Shown piece after piece: positions 7,766 to 16,990 of a stretch of DNA of 37,215 nt. The stretch comes from an uncultured Ruminococcus sp. (GTDB lineage Bacteria; Bacillota; Clostridia; Oscillospirales; Ruminococcaceae), in NCBI GenBank assembly GCA_900541495.1, contig UQKC01000021.1:1-37215 (forward strand). The letters run 5' to 3'. Position 1 is the first letter of the stretch. The number at the start of each line of letters is the position of its first letter. The position numbers were made by a program, and so were the translations under genes. Below the pieces are notes generated by a model. It was given only the letters and a program-made list of their open reading frames with translations, had not been told where the DNA came from and searched no databases.

Positions 7766-7781
7766 CCAAACTTTAGTTTGG
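7766..7781 (-). repeat. Perfect 7-bp dyad touching the spoVM ribosome binding site
   Basis: CCAAACT (7766-7772) and AGTTTGG (7775-7781) are perfect inverted repeats with a two-base gap. On the minus strand the right arm ends in the GG of the GGAGGAG ribosome binding site. It may be an operator or a small translational hairpin; no convincing SigE promoter could be assigned by eye. Confidence 0.45.
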
Positions 7782-7819
7782 TATATACTATGCCGCAGTT
7801 GCAAAAGCGGTTACAAATT

Positions 7820-8437
7820 TTACTTTTTTGAATAGATTATAAGGACTTTTCCCTTTGAAATTTCGATTTCCGCATATTCACCGGCAAATTCATTGCTCAC
7901 TCCAAGCGGAAAGCTCCGCACGATGACCGAATCCTGCAATTCGTATTTCGTTCCACTTATAGAAACCACTGATTCATCTGTAAGCGACAAAACGGAAAAA
8001 TAACAGTTTTTATCGGCTTTATATCTGCTCTTTCCAACACTTTGGATATAAACAGCATTATTTTCATCTAAAATCGCACCATAGGCACCGTGTTCATAGA
8101 TATATTCAAGCGTTTGCAGCGCGGCTATCGTGTGGTCGAATCTGCCGCCCATTGCCCCAAGGATAAAGATTCTGTCAAAACAAAGTGAAAGCGCCTTTTT
8201 TACAGCAATCATAAGGTCGGTATCGTCTTTTTCAGGTTTAAATCGAACGATCTCGCAATTGTATTCAGTCGGAACTTCGCAGCTGTCAAAATCGCCCATA
8301 ATATTATCGGGTTCAACGCCAAAGCCTTTCAGATGAGAGATACCGCTGTCAGCCGCGATTATGAAAGCATCATTGGGTATCTTTATAAATCCATAATTTT
8401 CAATTTTTGCTCCGCCGAAAATATAGCATTCGCTCAT
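7820..8437 (-). CDS. thiN: Thiamine pyrophosphokinase ThiN
   Basis: ThiN transfers pyrophosphate from ATP to thiamine, giving the cofactor TDP. The 205-residue protein shows the family motifs in order: AADSG near 28-32, GDFDS at 48-52, KDDTD near 70-74 and GAMGGRFDHT near 94-103, with a C-terminal thiamine-binding beta region. I chose the ATG at 8437, which overlaps the rsgA stop as ATGA and so is probably coupled; an upstream in-frame ATG at 8452 would add five residues but has its AAGGA too close. In Bacillus rpe lies between rsgA and thiN; here rpe is absent and the two genes touch. Confidence 0.93.
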   Translation of the reverse strand: MSECYIFGGAKIENYGFIKIPNDAFIIAADSGISHLKGFGVEPDNIMGDFDSCEVPTEYNCEIVRFKPEKDDTDLMIAVKKALSLCFDRIFILGAMGGRFDHTIAALQTLEYIYEHGAYGAILDENNAVYIQSVGKSRYKADKNCYFSVLSLTDESVVSISGTKYELQDSVIVRSFPLGVSNEFAGEYAEIEISKGKVLIIYSKK

Positions 8438-9309
8438 TTTCCGATTTCCCATTCCTTTATCTGCTTTGCTTCTTCATACATAGCAACATAGCTTTCGTGG
8501 CGTGATAACGGTATATCACCGTTTTTTACAGCATCAATGACAGCGCAGCCTTTTTCCTTTGTGTGCGAGCAATCTGGAAAGCGGCATTTGCCGAAATACT
8601 CTCCAAATTCGTTAAAGCAGCCTGCAAGCTCGTCCTTTAGGATAATATCGTATTTGTTGGTTTCAAATGTAGAAAATCCCGGTGTATCAGCAACGAGCGC
8701 ACCATTTTTCATCTCGAACATTTCAACATGACGAGTTGTATGTCGACCTCTGCCGAGCTTTTGGCTTATTTCGCCCGTCGCACGAACAGTATCTGTATCA
8801 AGGTGGTTGAGAAGTGTAGATTTTCCGACACCTGTATTCCCTGTAAAGGCACAAAGCTTTCCTGCTATCTTATCATAAAGCGCTTTGAAACTGCTTTCGT
8901 CGGAATAATCTATTACGAAAACCTCTGCACCTGAATTTTTATATATTTCCGTTATCGAATCGTCAGCCTTTATATCCGATTTTGTAACGGCAATGAGCGG
9001 CTTTATCCCCTTGAAAACACATATCGCAATAAATTTATCAAGAAGTAGAAAATTCGGTGAAGGTTCGCAGGTTGAAACAACGAATATCATATGGTCGAGA
9101 TTTGCGAGCGGAGGTCGGATAAGTTCGTTTTTTCTCGGCATTATTTCCGAAATAACTTCGTCCGACACAACTACTTCGTCACCGACGCATGGAGAGATAT
9201 TCTGCTTTCTGAATATTCCCCTTGCCTTACATTCTATAACGCCCAAAGGGGACTTTACAGAATAAAGTCCCCCGATAGATTTGATTATCAATCCTTTTGT
9301 TGGTTCCAT
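8434..9309 (-). CDS. rsgA: Ribosome small-subunit GTPase RsgA (CpgA/YloQ)
   Basis: RsgA is a circularly permuted GTPase that checks late 30S subunit maturation. The 291-residue chain has an N-terminal OB fold (about 1-65), then G4 (TKSD at 109-112) ahead of G1 (GNTGVGKST at 157-165) and G3 (DTPG at 208-211). That order is diagnostic. A C-terminal zinc site follows (C242, C247, H249, C255). It starts 4 bases after the prkC stop with only a weak ribosome binding site (GGATATT), so translation probably depends on coupling to prkC. Bacillus CpgA is phosphorylated by PrkC, which fits the gene order. Confidence 0.95.
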   Translation of the reverse strand: MEPTKGLIIKSIGGLYSVKSPLGVIECKARGIFRKQNISPCVGDEVVVSDEVISEIMPRKNELIRPPLANLDHMIFVVSTCEPSPNFLLLDKFIAICVFKGIKPLIAVTKSDIKADDSITEIYKNSGAEVFVIDYSDESSFKALYDKIAGKLCAFTGNTGVGKSTLLNHLDTDTVRATGEISQKLGRGRHTTRHVEMFEMKNGALVADTPGFSTFETNKYDIILKDELAGCFNEFGEYFGKCRFPDCSHTKEKGCAVIDAVKNGDIPLSRHESYVAMYEEAKQIKEWEIGK

Positions 9310-9313
9310 AATA

Positions 9314-11545
9314 TTAATATCCGTTCAGAAGTTCGTTCCAGAAATCTTCATCGTTAAGATCAACGTAATCACTGTTGTCGTCCGAACCATCATCATTGTA
9401 ATCGGACTCTGTTTCAGTCTGTGTTTCAGCAAACAGATTTCGGAGAAGTTCCTTTTCAAAGTTTGTTTCGGTGACAGTATTTTCATCAAAGTCGATCTCA
9501 TATTCGCCGATCGTTGCATTTTCATTTGTTCCGTTGTTTATCGCTTCAAGGATAATGGTTTCAAGACCGCTGCCCTTTACTGTGATAGAAACGGTTTTTG
9601 CATAAGCGATATTGTCGATCTGTTCCGTTCCGATTATCTTTCCGTTGTAATAGCAGTTGAATGTTACCGAACCGCTGTCGATATTGCTCGGTATCTTAAA
9701 TGTGATAACCGCTTCTTCTTCGGGAACAACACCTGTACTTACCGTAAGAATAATAGTTGACTTTATCGGAACAATATTCGCTGAACCATCATCGCCAACA
9801 GCAGGTATCGACTGTTCAATAACCGTGTTTTCGGGTTCTGCCGAATCGGCTGTCATGACCTGAACAGTGAATTTATCCTTGAGAAGTTCCTTTGCCTTGT
9901 CAAGATCCTGACCCACAACATTGGGAACGATAACGTCCTGCTCCTCCGGTCCGCGGCTTACATAGAGGTAAACAGTCGAGCCGTATTCTGCCTGCTCATT
10001 TCGTGCAGGGTCGGTCATAATTACATAGTCCTTATCGACTTCATCATCACATACGCTCATAATTATAACGTTGAAGCCCTCATTATTTGCAAGCATATTC
10101 TGTGCCGTTGCGGAATCAAGGCCGTAAACATTCGGTATCGAAACCATTCTCGGACCCTTGCTGACAACAACCTTTACTTCGACCTGACCGACAAGATAAT
10201 CACGTCCCTCGGCAGGTGTCTGCGAGATGATAGCGCCCTCAGGATATTCGGAAGAATATTCCTGCGATTCGATCGTTATATCCTTAAAGCTGCTTGCCCA
10301 GTATGTCTTGACCTCCTGGAAGCTGTAGCCGACGATGTTAGGCATCTTTCCGACTTCCGCATCTTTGCCGTTGTTGATAGTTCTGATGATAGCAAGCGCT
10401 GTAAATGCAACAACGATTATAAGAATACCTGCGGCTATCGCTGTGAGAATAACAACGAGATAAGAGGATTTTGAAACCTTTTCATCGTCTTCGTAATCAT
10501 CGTAATCATCATAATCTTCGTCGTAATCGTCCTTTTTGGACTTGGTCTTTACCTTTGTTTTTGTCTTTGCGGCAGCGTGTTCCCCTGCCTTATCGTGAGC
10601 GAGCTTTGAAGCCTTTTCGTTTCCTGCGGCTTCATAAGCGGCAGCGGCTCTTGAAACAGCATTTGCATTATAATACTGTGTCTTTTCGGAAAGATATTTA
10701 TATTCAAAAACAATGCTCGGATTTTTCTTGAATTCTTCGATATCCTTTATCATCTCGGAAGCGGACTGATAGCGCTTTGACGGTTCTTTCTGCATTGCAC
10801 GGACAACGATCTCTTCAAGTCCCTCAGGAATGGAATCATTGATCTCACGCGGCATCTTGGGTTCGTTCTGCATATGCATAAGTGCAACGGTCACAGGATT
10901 ATCCGCATCGAAAGGCTTTACACCCGTGAGCATCTCATACATCATTACACCAACGGAATAGATATCGCTCTTTTCATCGGTGATATCTCCCCTTGCCTGC
11001 TCGGGGCTGATATAATGAACCGAGCCAATAGCCTTGTCGGAAATGGTCTTTCCTTCTTCACGGGCAAAACGCGCAATGCCGAAGTCCATGACCTTTATCT
11101 GACCGTCGGGGAAAAGCATAATATTCTGCGGCTTTATGTCACGGTGGACAATTCCTCTGTCGTGAGCATGCTGGAGCGCCTTAAGTATCTGAATGATGAA
11201 GTGAACGGTGTCCTTCCATTTGAGCACACCCTGCTGTTCCATAAATTCTTTGAGAGTAATGCCGTCGATATACTCCATAACGATAAACTGAAGCTTATCG
11301 GAGAAGCCTACATCGAATACCTTTACGATATTAGGGTGTGACAAAACAGCAATTGCCTTGGATTCGTTGCGAAAACGCCGTACGAAATCCTCATTGTCCG
11401 CAAATTCGTTTTTGAGGATCTTTACCGCAACAACTCTGTTTTCGAGAAGATCATTGGCCTTGTAAACATCAGCCATGCCGCCCACACCTATAAGTTCGGT
11501 GATCTCATAGCGGCCGTCGATCTTCTTGCCTATGTTTTTATCCAT
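9314..11545 (-). CDS. prkC: PASTA-domain Ser/Thr protein kinase PrkC (Stk)
   Basis: This is a 743-residue transmembrane Hanks-type kinase that senses muropeptides or lipid II outside and phosphorylates cell-wall, division and translation proteins inside. The kinase domain is at 12-275 with the glycine loop (GVGGMADVY at 20-28), K42, the HRDIKPQN loop (D136) and DFG (D154-G156). A Lys-rich stretch and then an Asp/Tyr-rich stretch (about 327-356) lead to one membrane segment at 362-387. Three extracellular PASTA repeats follow at about 398-464, 465-532 and 536-605. The last 135 residues form an additional beta-rich domain ending in an acidic Asp/Asn tail. The start at 11545 is set by AGGAGTG 7-8 bases upstream; an in-frame ATG at 11578 has no better site. 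The partner phosphatase prpC lies just upstream. Confidence 0.95.
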   Translation of the reverse strand: MDKNIGKKIDGRYEITELIGVGGMADVYKANDLLENRVVAVKILKNEFADNEDFVRRFRNESKAIAVLSHPNIVKVFDVGFSDKLQFIVMEYIDGITLKEFMEQQGVLKWKDTVHFIIQILKALQHAHDRGIVHRDIKPQNIMLFPDGQIKVMDFGIARFAREEGKTISDKAIGSVHYISPEQARGDITDEKSDIYSVGVMMYEMLTGVKPFDADNPVTVALMHMQNEPKMPREINDSIPEGLEEIVVRAMQKEPSKRYQSASEMIKDIEEFKKNPSIVFEYKYLSEKTQYYNANAVSRAAAAYEAAGNEKASKLAHDKAGEHAAAKTKTKVKTKSKKDDYDEDYDDYDDYEDDEKVSKSSYLVVILTAIAAGILIIVVAFTALAIIRTINNGKDAEVGKMPNIVGYSFQEVKTYWASSFKDITIESQEYSSEYPEGAIISQTPAEGRDYLVGQVEVKVVVSKGPRMVSIPNVYGLDSATAQNMLANNEGFNVIIMSVCDDEVDKDYVIMTDPARNEQAEYGSTVYLYVSRGPEEQDVIVPNVVGQDLDKAKELLKDKFTVQVMTADSAEPENTVIEQSIPAVGDDGSANIVPIKSTIILTVSTGVVPEEEAVITFKIPSNIDSGSVTFNCYYNGKIIGTEQIDNIAYAKTVSITVKGSGLETIILEAINNGTNENATIGEYEIDFDENTVTETNFEKELLRNLFAETQTETESDYNDDGSDDNSDYVDLNDEDFWNELLNGY

Positions 11546-11631
11546 TAACTTCACTCCTGTAAAAAAATCGTACTTCATCCTTAATCCAATGAAATGTCAG
11601 TTTCCAATAAAAGCTATAGGAAAACCATTAT

Positions 11632-12354
11632 TTATTTTATGACGGCAACCGATATATTATCATTACCGCCGTTTTCAAGCGCAATTTTTATAAGTTCTGA
11701 CGGAATGTCTTCAGGTATAGCCGAAGAAGCTATCCTGAACATATCGTCCTCACTGCAGTTGTTAGTAAGTCCGTCCGAACATAGAAGTACCGCAGTATTT
11801 TCGTCTGCGTCGAGAACAAAATAATCGGGTGAGATCATATCCTTAACGCCGACAGCCTTGGTTATGTAGTTTTTCTGCGGGTGAGTTTTCATATCTTCAT
11901 AGGAGATCTCGCCGTTTTCATACATACGCATAACAACGGTGTGATCCTTGGTGATAAGGTCTATCTTCTCACCAATGCGGTAAGCGCGTGAATCTCCGAC
12001 ATTGACGATATGAACTTTGCCGCCGACTTTAAGCGCAATAACGCAGGTAGTTCCCATACCCGACATATTTTCGTCCGACCACGCAACATCATAAACAACA
12101 GCATTGGCGGTCGTCACTGCGGAGATAAGAAGATTTTTTATCGAATTATCGTCATAATCGCGGCGGAAAACCTTTGTGATGCGGTCGTAAATGACCCGAA
12201 TAGCGCGTTCGCTCGCTTCACTTCCCGCATTTTCGCCGCCCATACCGTCACAGATAACAGCAAACACTGCGTCATCTGCAAGAATTCCTGTACGAACTCT
12301 GTCCTGATTTTCTTTTCGTGTCAATCCAATATTTGTATCGGAAAAAGCATACAT
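11632..12354 (-). CDS. prpC: PP2C-type Ser/Thr phosphatase PrpC (Stp)
   Basis: This 240-residue cytoplasmic metal-dependent phosphatase reverses PrkC phosphorylation. The PP2C motifs are all present: ENQDR (D18), VICDGMGG (D36), GTTC near 101-104, VGDSRAY near 119-125, CSDGL (D194) and GGNDN (D232). The start at 12354 is set by an AAGGACGGTGA site just upstream, and MYAFSDTNIGLTRKENQD is the standard N-terminus. An upstream in-frame start at 12399 would overlap rlmN. About 86 bases separate the prpC stop from the prkC start, with no promoter that I can defend, so the two are probably cotranscribed. Confidence 0.94.
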   Translation of the reverse strand: MYAFSDTNIGLTRKENQDRVRTGILADDAVFAVICDGMGGENAGSEASERAIRVIYDRITKVFRRDYDDNSIKNLLISAVTTANAVVYDVAWSDENMSGMGTTCVIALKVGGKVHIVNVGDSRAYRIGEKIDLITKDHTVVMRMYENGEISYEDMKTHPQKNYITKAVGVKDMISPDYFVLDADENTAVLLCSDGLTNNCSEDDMFRIASSAIPEDIPSELIKIALENGGNDNISVAVIK

Positions 12355-12382
12355 CGCAGTATTCACCGTCCTTTCATAAGTA

Positions 12383-13408
12383 TCAGATCTCGTATTCACG
12401 CCTGAGCTGTCCGCAGGCAGCGTTTATATCAGCGCCGAGAGTACGTCTTGTTGTAGCATTAAGTCCGCCCTTTATGAGCATTTCCTCAAATTTTTCAAGT
12501 GATTTTCTGTCTGCCTTAAAGTCGCGCTCCTTTATCTCGTTTACAGGGATAAGATTAACGTGACAGTTCATATTTTTAAGCAGCTTTATAAGCCCTGCCG
12601 CATCTTCGGGAGAATCGTTGACACTGTGGATAACAGAATATTCAAAGCTTATTCTTCTGCCGGTCTTATCAATATAATCACGGCAAGCCTGCAAAAGCTC
12701 GCTGATGCAGAAACGGTTATTTACGGGCATTATCTCGCTGCGTTTTTTATCTGTTACCGCATGGAGTGAGATAGAAAGCGTCAGTCCGAATTTATACTCC
12801 GCAAGGTCATATATCCTATTCACAAGTCCGCAGGTCGAAAGTGAAACATGGCGCAGGCTCATATTCTTGCCCGTTTCATAAGAAAGAAGCTGTAAAAACT
12901 TTACAACATTATCGAAATTATCGAGCGGTTCGCCGATGCCCATAAGTACAAGACTGTCAACGTGCTTGCCGCTTTCCTTTTCGGCTGTATATATCTGCAA
13001 AAGCATTTCCGACGGAAGAAGATTTCGTTTGAAGCCTGCAATGGTCGACGCGCAGAAACGACAGCCCATTTTGCAGCCGACCTGTGTCGAAATGCAAAGG
13101 CTGTTTCCATGTTTGTACTCCATCATAACACACTCAACGTGGTTGCCGTCCGAAAGCTCATATAGATATTTTACAGTATTATCTATATGAGATTCAAGCT
13201 TTTTTACTATATTTATACTATTTATATAAAATTCTTCATCAAGTTTTGTGCGCAATGACAATGAAATATTACTCATCTTGTCAAATTCCGACACTCTTTG
13301 TACATGAAGCCACTCATATATCTGTTTTGCACGGAATTTTTTCTCGCCTATTTCTGCGAGTGCAGCTTCAAGCTCTTCGAGCGAATAAGAAAGTATATCT
13401 TTTTTCAA
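12383..13408 (-). CDS. rlmN: Dual-specificity 23S rRNA/tRNA methyltransferase RlmN
   Basis: RlmN is a radical SAM enzyme that methylates C2 of A2503 in 23S rRNA and A37 of some tRNAs. The radical SAM cluster is CKMGCRFC (C112, C116, C119). The two extra catalytic cysteines are also present, C105 (seven before the cluster) and C332 near the C-terminus (AACGQL). The start is ambiguous. The annotated-style GTG at 13417 lies inside the GAGGTG ribosome binding site, so the TTG at 13408, 7 bases downstream, is the better choice and gives 341 residues. It ends 28 bases before prpC. Confidence 0.95.
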   Translation of the reverse strand: MKKDILSYSLEELEAALAEIGEKKFRAKQIYEWLHVQRVSEFDKMSNISLSLRTKLDEEFYINSINIVKKLESHIDNTVKYLYELSDGNHVECVMMEYKHGNSLCISTQVGCKMGCRFCASTIAGFKRNLLPSEMLLQIYTAEKESGKHVDSLVLMGIGEPLDNFDNVVKFLQLLSYETGKNMSLRHVSLSTCGLVNRIYDLAEYKFGLTLSISLHAVTDKKRSEIMPVNNRFCISELLQACRDYIDKTGRRISFEYSVIHSVNDSPEDAAGLIKLLKNMNCHVNLIPVNEIKERDFKADRKSLEKFEEMLIKGGLNATTRRTLGADINAACGQLRREYEI

Positions 13409-13433
13409 AAATGTCACCTCATAGGTAAATATT

Positions 13434-14747
13434 TCAGTTTATCCTGCGTATTTTGCTTATAAAAAAGCCCTCGCAATCAAAGCTTTCGGCAATTATCGAA
13501 GCTTTGTATTCTCCGAAAGGAGCGTCGATATCCGTAAGGAACGAAACTCCCGCAAAATTCTTGTTCTCTTTCAAAAATTTTTCAATTACAAGCTCATTTT
13601 CTTCTTTAAGCACTGTGCAGGTCGAGTAAACAAGCTCGCCGCCGACTTTAAGGTATTTCGCAGCCGTGCTCAGTATATCATACTGTATCTTCGGCAGACC
13701 TTCAAACTTTTTCAAGTCTGCATACTTTATTTCAGGTTTTGAACGTATAACTCCCGTTCCGGAACAAGGCACATCACAGAGTATTTTATCAAATTTCGGA
13801 AAACTTTCGTTATAAACTTTGGCATCATTCTGTAAAGCCTTTATGCTTTTCAGTCCAAGCCGCTCAGCTCCGTTTTTTATAAGCTTAACTCTTTTATCGT
13901 GAAGTTCACAGGCATAAAGCTCACATTCATCACCCGCCATCTCTGTAATGGTAAATGCCTTTCCACCAGGTGCGGAACATATATCAAGTATCTTCTCACC
14001 TTTTTTCGGTTCAAGCGCCGCACAGCAAAGCTGCGATGAAAGATCCTGAACGTGATAATAACCTTTTTTGAAAAGTTCATTATTCTCAACCGAGCCAAAA
14101 GGCTCTGCTTCAAGACAGTTATCAAGAAGCATACATTTTTTCACCGAAACACCATTCTTGGAAAAATCCGTTATCAGAGAATCGCAATCGGTTTTAGTGT
14201 TGTTTACACGAAGATAAAGCTTATGAGGTTCAAGCGATCGCTTCAAGAATTCAGAAGCCTTATCTTCGCCGTACTGATCTATAAGCTTTTTCGCCAAATC
14301 AGCCGAGCAGGAATATTCCACACAGAATTTTTGCAGCCTATTCTTTGGCAATGCAAACTTTTTATCATCTCTGATAAAGCTGCGAAGCACAGCATTCACG
14401 AACGGCGCTGCACTCTTTTTTCCCAGCTGTTTTACCAGTTCGACCGACTCGTTCACTGCCGCATTGTCGGGAACGGAATCCATATACAAAAGCTGATAAA
14501 TCCCCATACGGAGCGTTTCAAGTATCACTGTATCAAGCTTTTGGAGCGGCTTTGAACTATAAAGCGAAATTATATAGTCAAGCGTTGCTTTGCGTTCAAT
14601 AACACCATAGAAAAGACGCGAGATAAAAGCTTTGTCCCTCGCTGAAACATCTGAACTCTGCAAAACTCCGTCGAGCGCGAGGTTTGAATATGCACTTTTT
14701 TCAAGCTTTTCAAGCAGTTCGCAAACGATCATCCTTGCAGACTTCAT
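13434..14747 (-). CDS. rsmB: 16S rRNA cytosine-967 methyltransferase RsmB (Sun)
   Basis: RsmB makes m5C967 in 16S rRNA. The N-terminal 140 residues form the NusB-like RNA-binding domain. The C-terminal half is the SAM methyltransferase with CSAPGGK at 257-263, DVPCSG (C328) and YSTCTV (C377). The two cysteines are the catalytic and release residues of the NOL1/NOP2/Sun family. The length of 437 residues is typical. AAGGAG lies about 11 bases before the ATG. It sits between yugP and rlmN, with 25 bases to each neighbour, as part of the ribosome-maturation block of the long operon. Confidence 0.94.
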   Translation of the reverse strand: MKSARMIVCELLEKLEKSAYSNLALDGVLQSSDVSARDKAFISRLFYGVIERKATLDYIISLYSSKPLQKLDTVILETLRMGIYQLLYMDSVPDNAAVNESVELVKQLGKKSAAPFVNAVLRSFIRDDKKFALPKNRLQKFCVEYSCSADLAKKLIDQYGEDKASEFLKRSLEPHKLYLRVNNTKTDCDSLITDFSKNGVSVKKCMLLDNCLEAEPFGSVENNELFKKGYYHVQDLSSQLCCAALEPKKGEKILDICSAPGGKAFTITEMAGDECELYACELHDKRVKLIKNGAERLGLKSIKALQNDAKVYNESFPKFDKILCDVPCSGTGVIRSKPEIKYADLKKFEGLPKIQYDILSTAAKYLKVGGELVYSTCTVLKEENELVIEKFLKENKNFAGVSFLTDIDAPFGEYKASIIAESFDCEGFFISKIRRIN

Positions 14748-14772
14748 ATCAGCTTTTTCTCCTTTATAGATT

Positions 14773-15459
14773 TCAGCGTCTTCTGTTGTTTGAGATAAGC
14801 ACTAAACGCAGAAGTGTCGTCAATGCCGAGAAAAGCGCAGCAACATAAGTCATTGCGGCAGCCGTAAGGACTTTCTTAGCCATTTTGTTCTCGTCACTTT
14901 CGAGTATATAACTTCCTTCAAGTATGCGCAATGCTCTTCCGCTTGCATTGAATTCAACCGGAAGTGTCACAAGCTGGAAAAGTACAACAGCAACATAAAC
15001 GATTATGCCTATATCAATAAGGAAGCCAAGTGAACGGCTGAAAATAAGTCCGATCAGTACAAGCGGCATCGCTGCCTGCGAACCTATCTGAGCCACCGGA
15101 AGAATCGCATTTCGTATTTTTATAGGCGCATATCCAACCGAATGCTGTATAGCGTGACCGGTTTCGTGGGCCGCAACGCCGACAGCCGCAACCGATGTGC
15201 TGTTATATACGGAATCGGAAAGCCGCACTACATTTGTTCTCGGGTCATAATGGTCAGTAAGATCTCCGCTGACGCGTTCGATACGAACATCAAATAATCC
15301 GTTTTCATCAAGTATCTTTCGCGCAACCTCGGCAGCTGTAACGCCGCGTCTGTTGCGTATCTGGCTGTATTTGCTGAATGTTGATTTTACCATACACTGT
15401 GCGACAAGCGCAAAAATCAGCGCAGGAATTACCAGAATATAGGTAGGATCATATAGCAT
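14773..15459 (-). CDS. yugP: Membrane zinc metallopeptidase, YugP family
   Basis: This 228-residue protein has an N-terminal membrane segment, a zinc motif HETGH in the sequence VAAHETGHAIQHSVGY, and three further hydrophobic stretches between about 120 and 220. It matches the YugP/PF04298 family of neutral zinc metallopeptidases, whose substrates are not well known. An AAAGGAG site precedes the ATG. Its place between fmt and rsmB is common in Clostridia but not in Bacillus, where yugP lies elsewhere. A role in membrane protein quality control is possible but not shown. Confidence 0.9.
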   Translation of the reverse strand: MLYDPTYILVIPALIFALVAQCMVKSTFSKYSQIRNRRGVTAAEVARKILDENGLFDVRIERVSGDLTDHYDPRTNVVRLSDSVYNSTSVAAVGVAAHETGHAIQHSVGYAPIKIRNAILPVAQIGSQAAMPLVLIGLIFSRSLGFLIDIGIIVYVAVVLFQLVTLPVEFNASGRALRILEGSYILESDENKMAKKVLTAAAMTYVAALFSALTTLLRLVLISNNRRR

Positions 15460-15498
15460 TTAGCAGTTCTCCTTTCAGATAAAAACGATATGCTGAAC

Positions 15499-16437
15499 TT
15501 AAGAAAGAACTTCTCCCTTTGAAACAGGCTTTCCTCGGAGATAATCAGCGGTTTTCATACGCTTGCCGCCCTCCGCCTGAATTTCAAGGAATGTAACCGT
15601 ATTTTTATCGCCGCAAACCACTGTAAAGTTCTTTTCATTTACAATAGTTCCCGGAGCAGCATCCGACATTTCACCCGTCATCTCTGATTTGTATATCTTC
15701 AAGAACTTACCGTTGTACATAGCTTTTGCACACGGCGAAGACGAAAGTCCGCATATCTGTCTGTGAATTTCGGCAGCAGGGCGTGTGAAATCGATGGGAC
15801 ACATATCTTTGGTTATCATTGCTGCATAGTTTGAAAGCGAATCATCCTGTGGTACAGGTGTAATGCTGTTATCCTTTACAGCTTTAACTGTATCAAGAAG
15901 AAGTTTTGCGCCCATTTCAGAAAGTCTGTCGTGAAGTTCGGAAGCTGTTTCATTCGCGCCTATCTCTGTTTTGGCGGAAAGAAGCATATCTCCCGTGTCA
16001 AGTCCCTCTGCCATAAGCATTGTTGTAACGCCCGTTTCCTTTTCACCGTCAAGAACAACTCTCTGAATAGGAGCAGCACCGCGGTACTTTGGAAGGAGCG
16101 AGGCATGAACATTCACGCAAAAATGCTTTGGAAGATCAAGTATTTCTTTCGGAAGAATTTTCCCGTAAGCAACAACTACAATAAGATCAGGAGCAATTTC
16201 TCTCAGAACTTTGAGAGCATGCTCTGCATCTTCGCCTTTTTTCAAACTTGTTGGCTGATAAACGGGGATTCCGTATGACAAGGCTGTTTCCTTTACAGGT
16301 GGAGGGAGAAGTTTCATTCCCCTGCCCTTTGGCTTATCAGGCTGTGTAAATACAGCAGAAACAGTTTCACCGCTCTCAACAAGCGCTTTAAGACAAGGAA
16401 CAGCGAAATCGGGTGTTCCCATAAAAACTATATTCAT
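15499..16437 (-). CDS. fmt: Methionyl-tRNA formyltransferase Fmt
   Basis: Fmt formylates initiator Met-tRNA using 10-formyl-THF, the product of FolD. The 312-residue length is standard. The N-terminus MNIVFMGTPDFAVP, the catalytic SLLPKYRGAAPIQ region near 113-125 and GVTTMLMAEGLDTGDML near 136-152 are typical, followed by a C-terminal OB domain. AAGGAG lies about 9 bases before the ATG. It follows def directly (18 bases), the usual pair for making and then removing the N-formyl group. Confidence 0.96.
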   Translation of the reverse strand: MNIVFMGTPDFAVPCLKALVESGETVSAVFTQPDKPKGRGMKLLPPPVKETALSYGIPVYQPTSLKKGEDAEHALKVLREIAPDLIVVVAYGKILPKEILDLPKHFCVNVHASLLPKYRGAAPIQRVVLDGEKETGVTTMLMAEGLDTGDMLLSAKTEIGANETASELHDRLSEMGAKLLLDTVKAVKDNSITPVPQDDSLSNYAAMITKDMCPIDFTRPAAEIHRQICGLSSSPCAKAMYNGKFLKIYKSEMTGEMSDAAPGTIVNEKNFTVVCGDKNTVTFLEIQAEGGKRMKTADYLRGKPVSKGEVLS

Positions 16438-16455
16438 TGAGCGTTCTCCTTTTGA

Positions 16456-16926
16456 TTATGCGTCCTCAAGATCCTTAGGGTCAACGAATTCATCTACCTT
16501 TTCAATGAAAAGATGTCCGTCAAGGTGGTCAAGCTCATGACAAATAGCTCTTGCGAAGAACTCCTTAGCCTTTATCTCGATCTCTTTGCCTGTACGGTCT
16601 TGTGCCTTTACAGTAACATTCATTGGACGAACAACATATCCCCACTGGTCGGGGCATGAAAGACAGCCTTCAATACCTCTCTGCTTACCCGATTTCTTAA
16701 CGATAACCGGATTGATAAGCTCAACAAGACCTTCTCCTACATCAATAACAACTGCACGGCGGAGAATTCCAACCTGCGGAGCTGCAAGTCCAACGCCCTT
16801 TGCCTTATACATAGTTTCTGCCATATCATCAAGTAAAATACCGAGCTTTTCATCAAATTTTTCAACGGGTCTGCAATTCTTATGAAGAACTTCCTCTGAT
16901 TTATTTACAATGTTTCTGAGTGCCAT
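16456..16926 (-). CDS. def: Peptide deformylase Def
   Basis: Def removes the formyl group from new proteins. The three metal/catalytic motifs are present: GVGLAAPQVG near 45-54, EGCLSCPD near 85-92 (cysteine ligand) and HELDHLDG near 129-136 (two histidine ligands and the catalytic glutamate). I placed the start at 16926, where GGAGG lies 8 bases upstream, giving 156 residues; a frame reaching 16956 has no ribosome binding site and would overlap it. It lies between priA and fmt, the Bacillus order. Confidence 0.96.
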   Translation of the reverse strand: MALRNIVNKSEEVLHKNCRPVEKFDEKLGILLDDMAETMYKAKGVGLAAPQVGILRRAVVIDVGEGLVELINPVIVKKSGKQRGIEGCLSCPDQWGYVVRPMNVTVKAQDRTGKEIEIKAKEFFARAICHELDHLDGHLFIEKVDEFVDPKDLEDA

Positions 16927-16990
16927 TTTATATTCCTCCATTTTATAAGACTGCATTTATTAAACACAGCTCTCTTAAAGTGTTTTTATG

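Noticed and set aside
7782..7819. Possible SigE promoter before spoVM (CATAGTAT at about the right place)
   Set aside because: The -10-like element matches only in part and no acceptable -35 lies 14-15 bases upstream.
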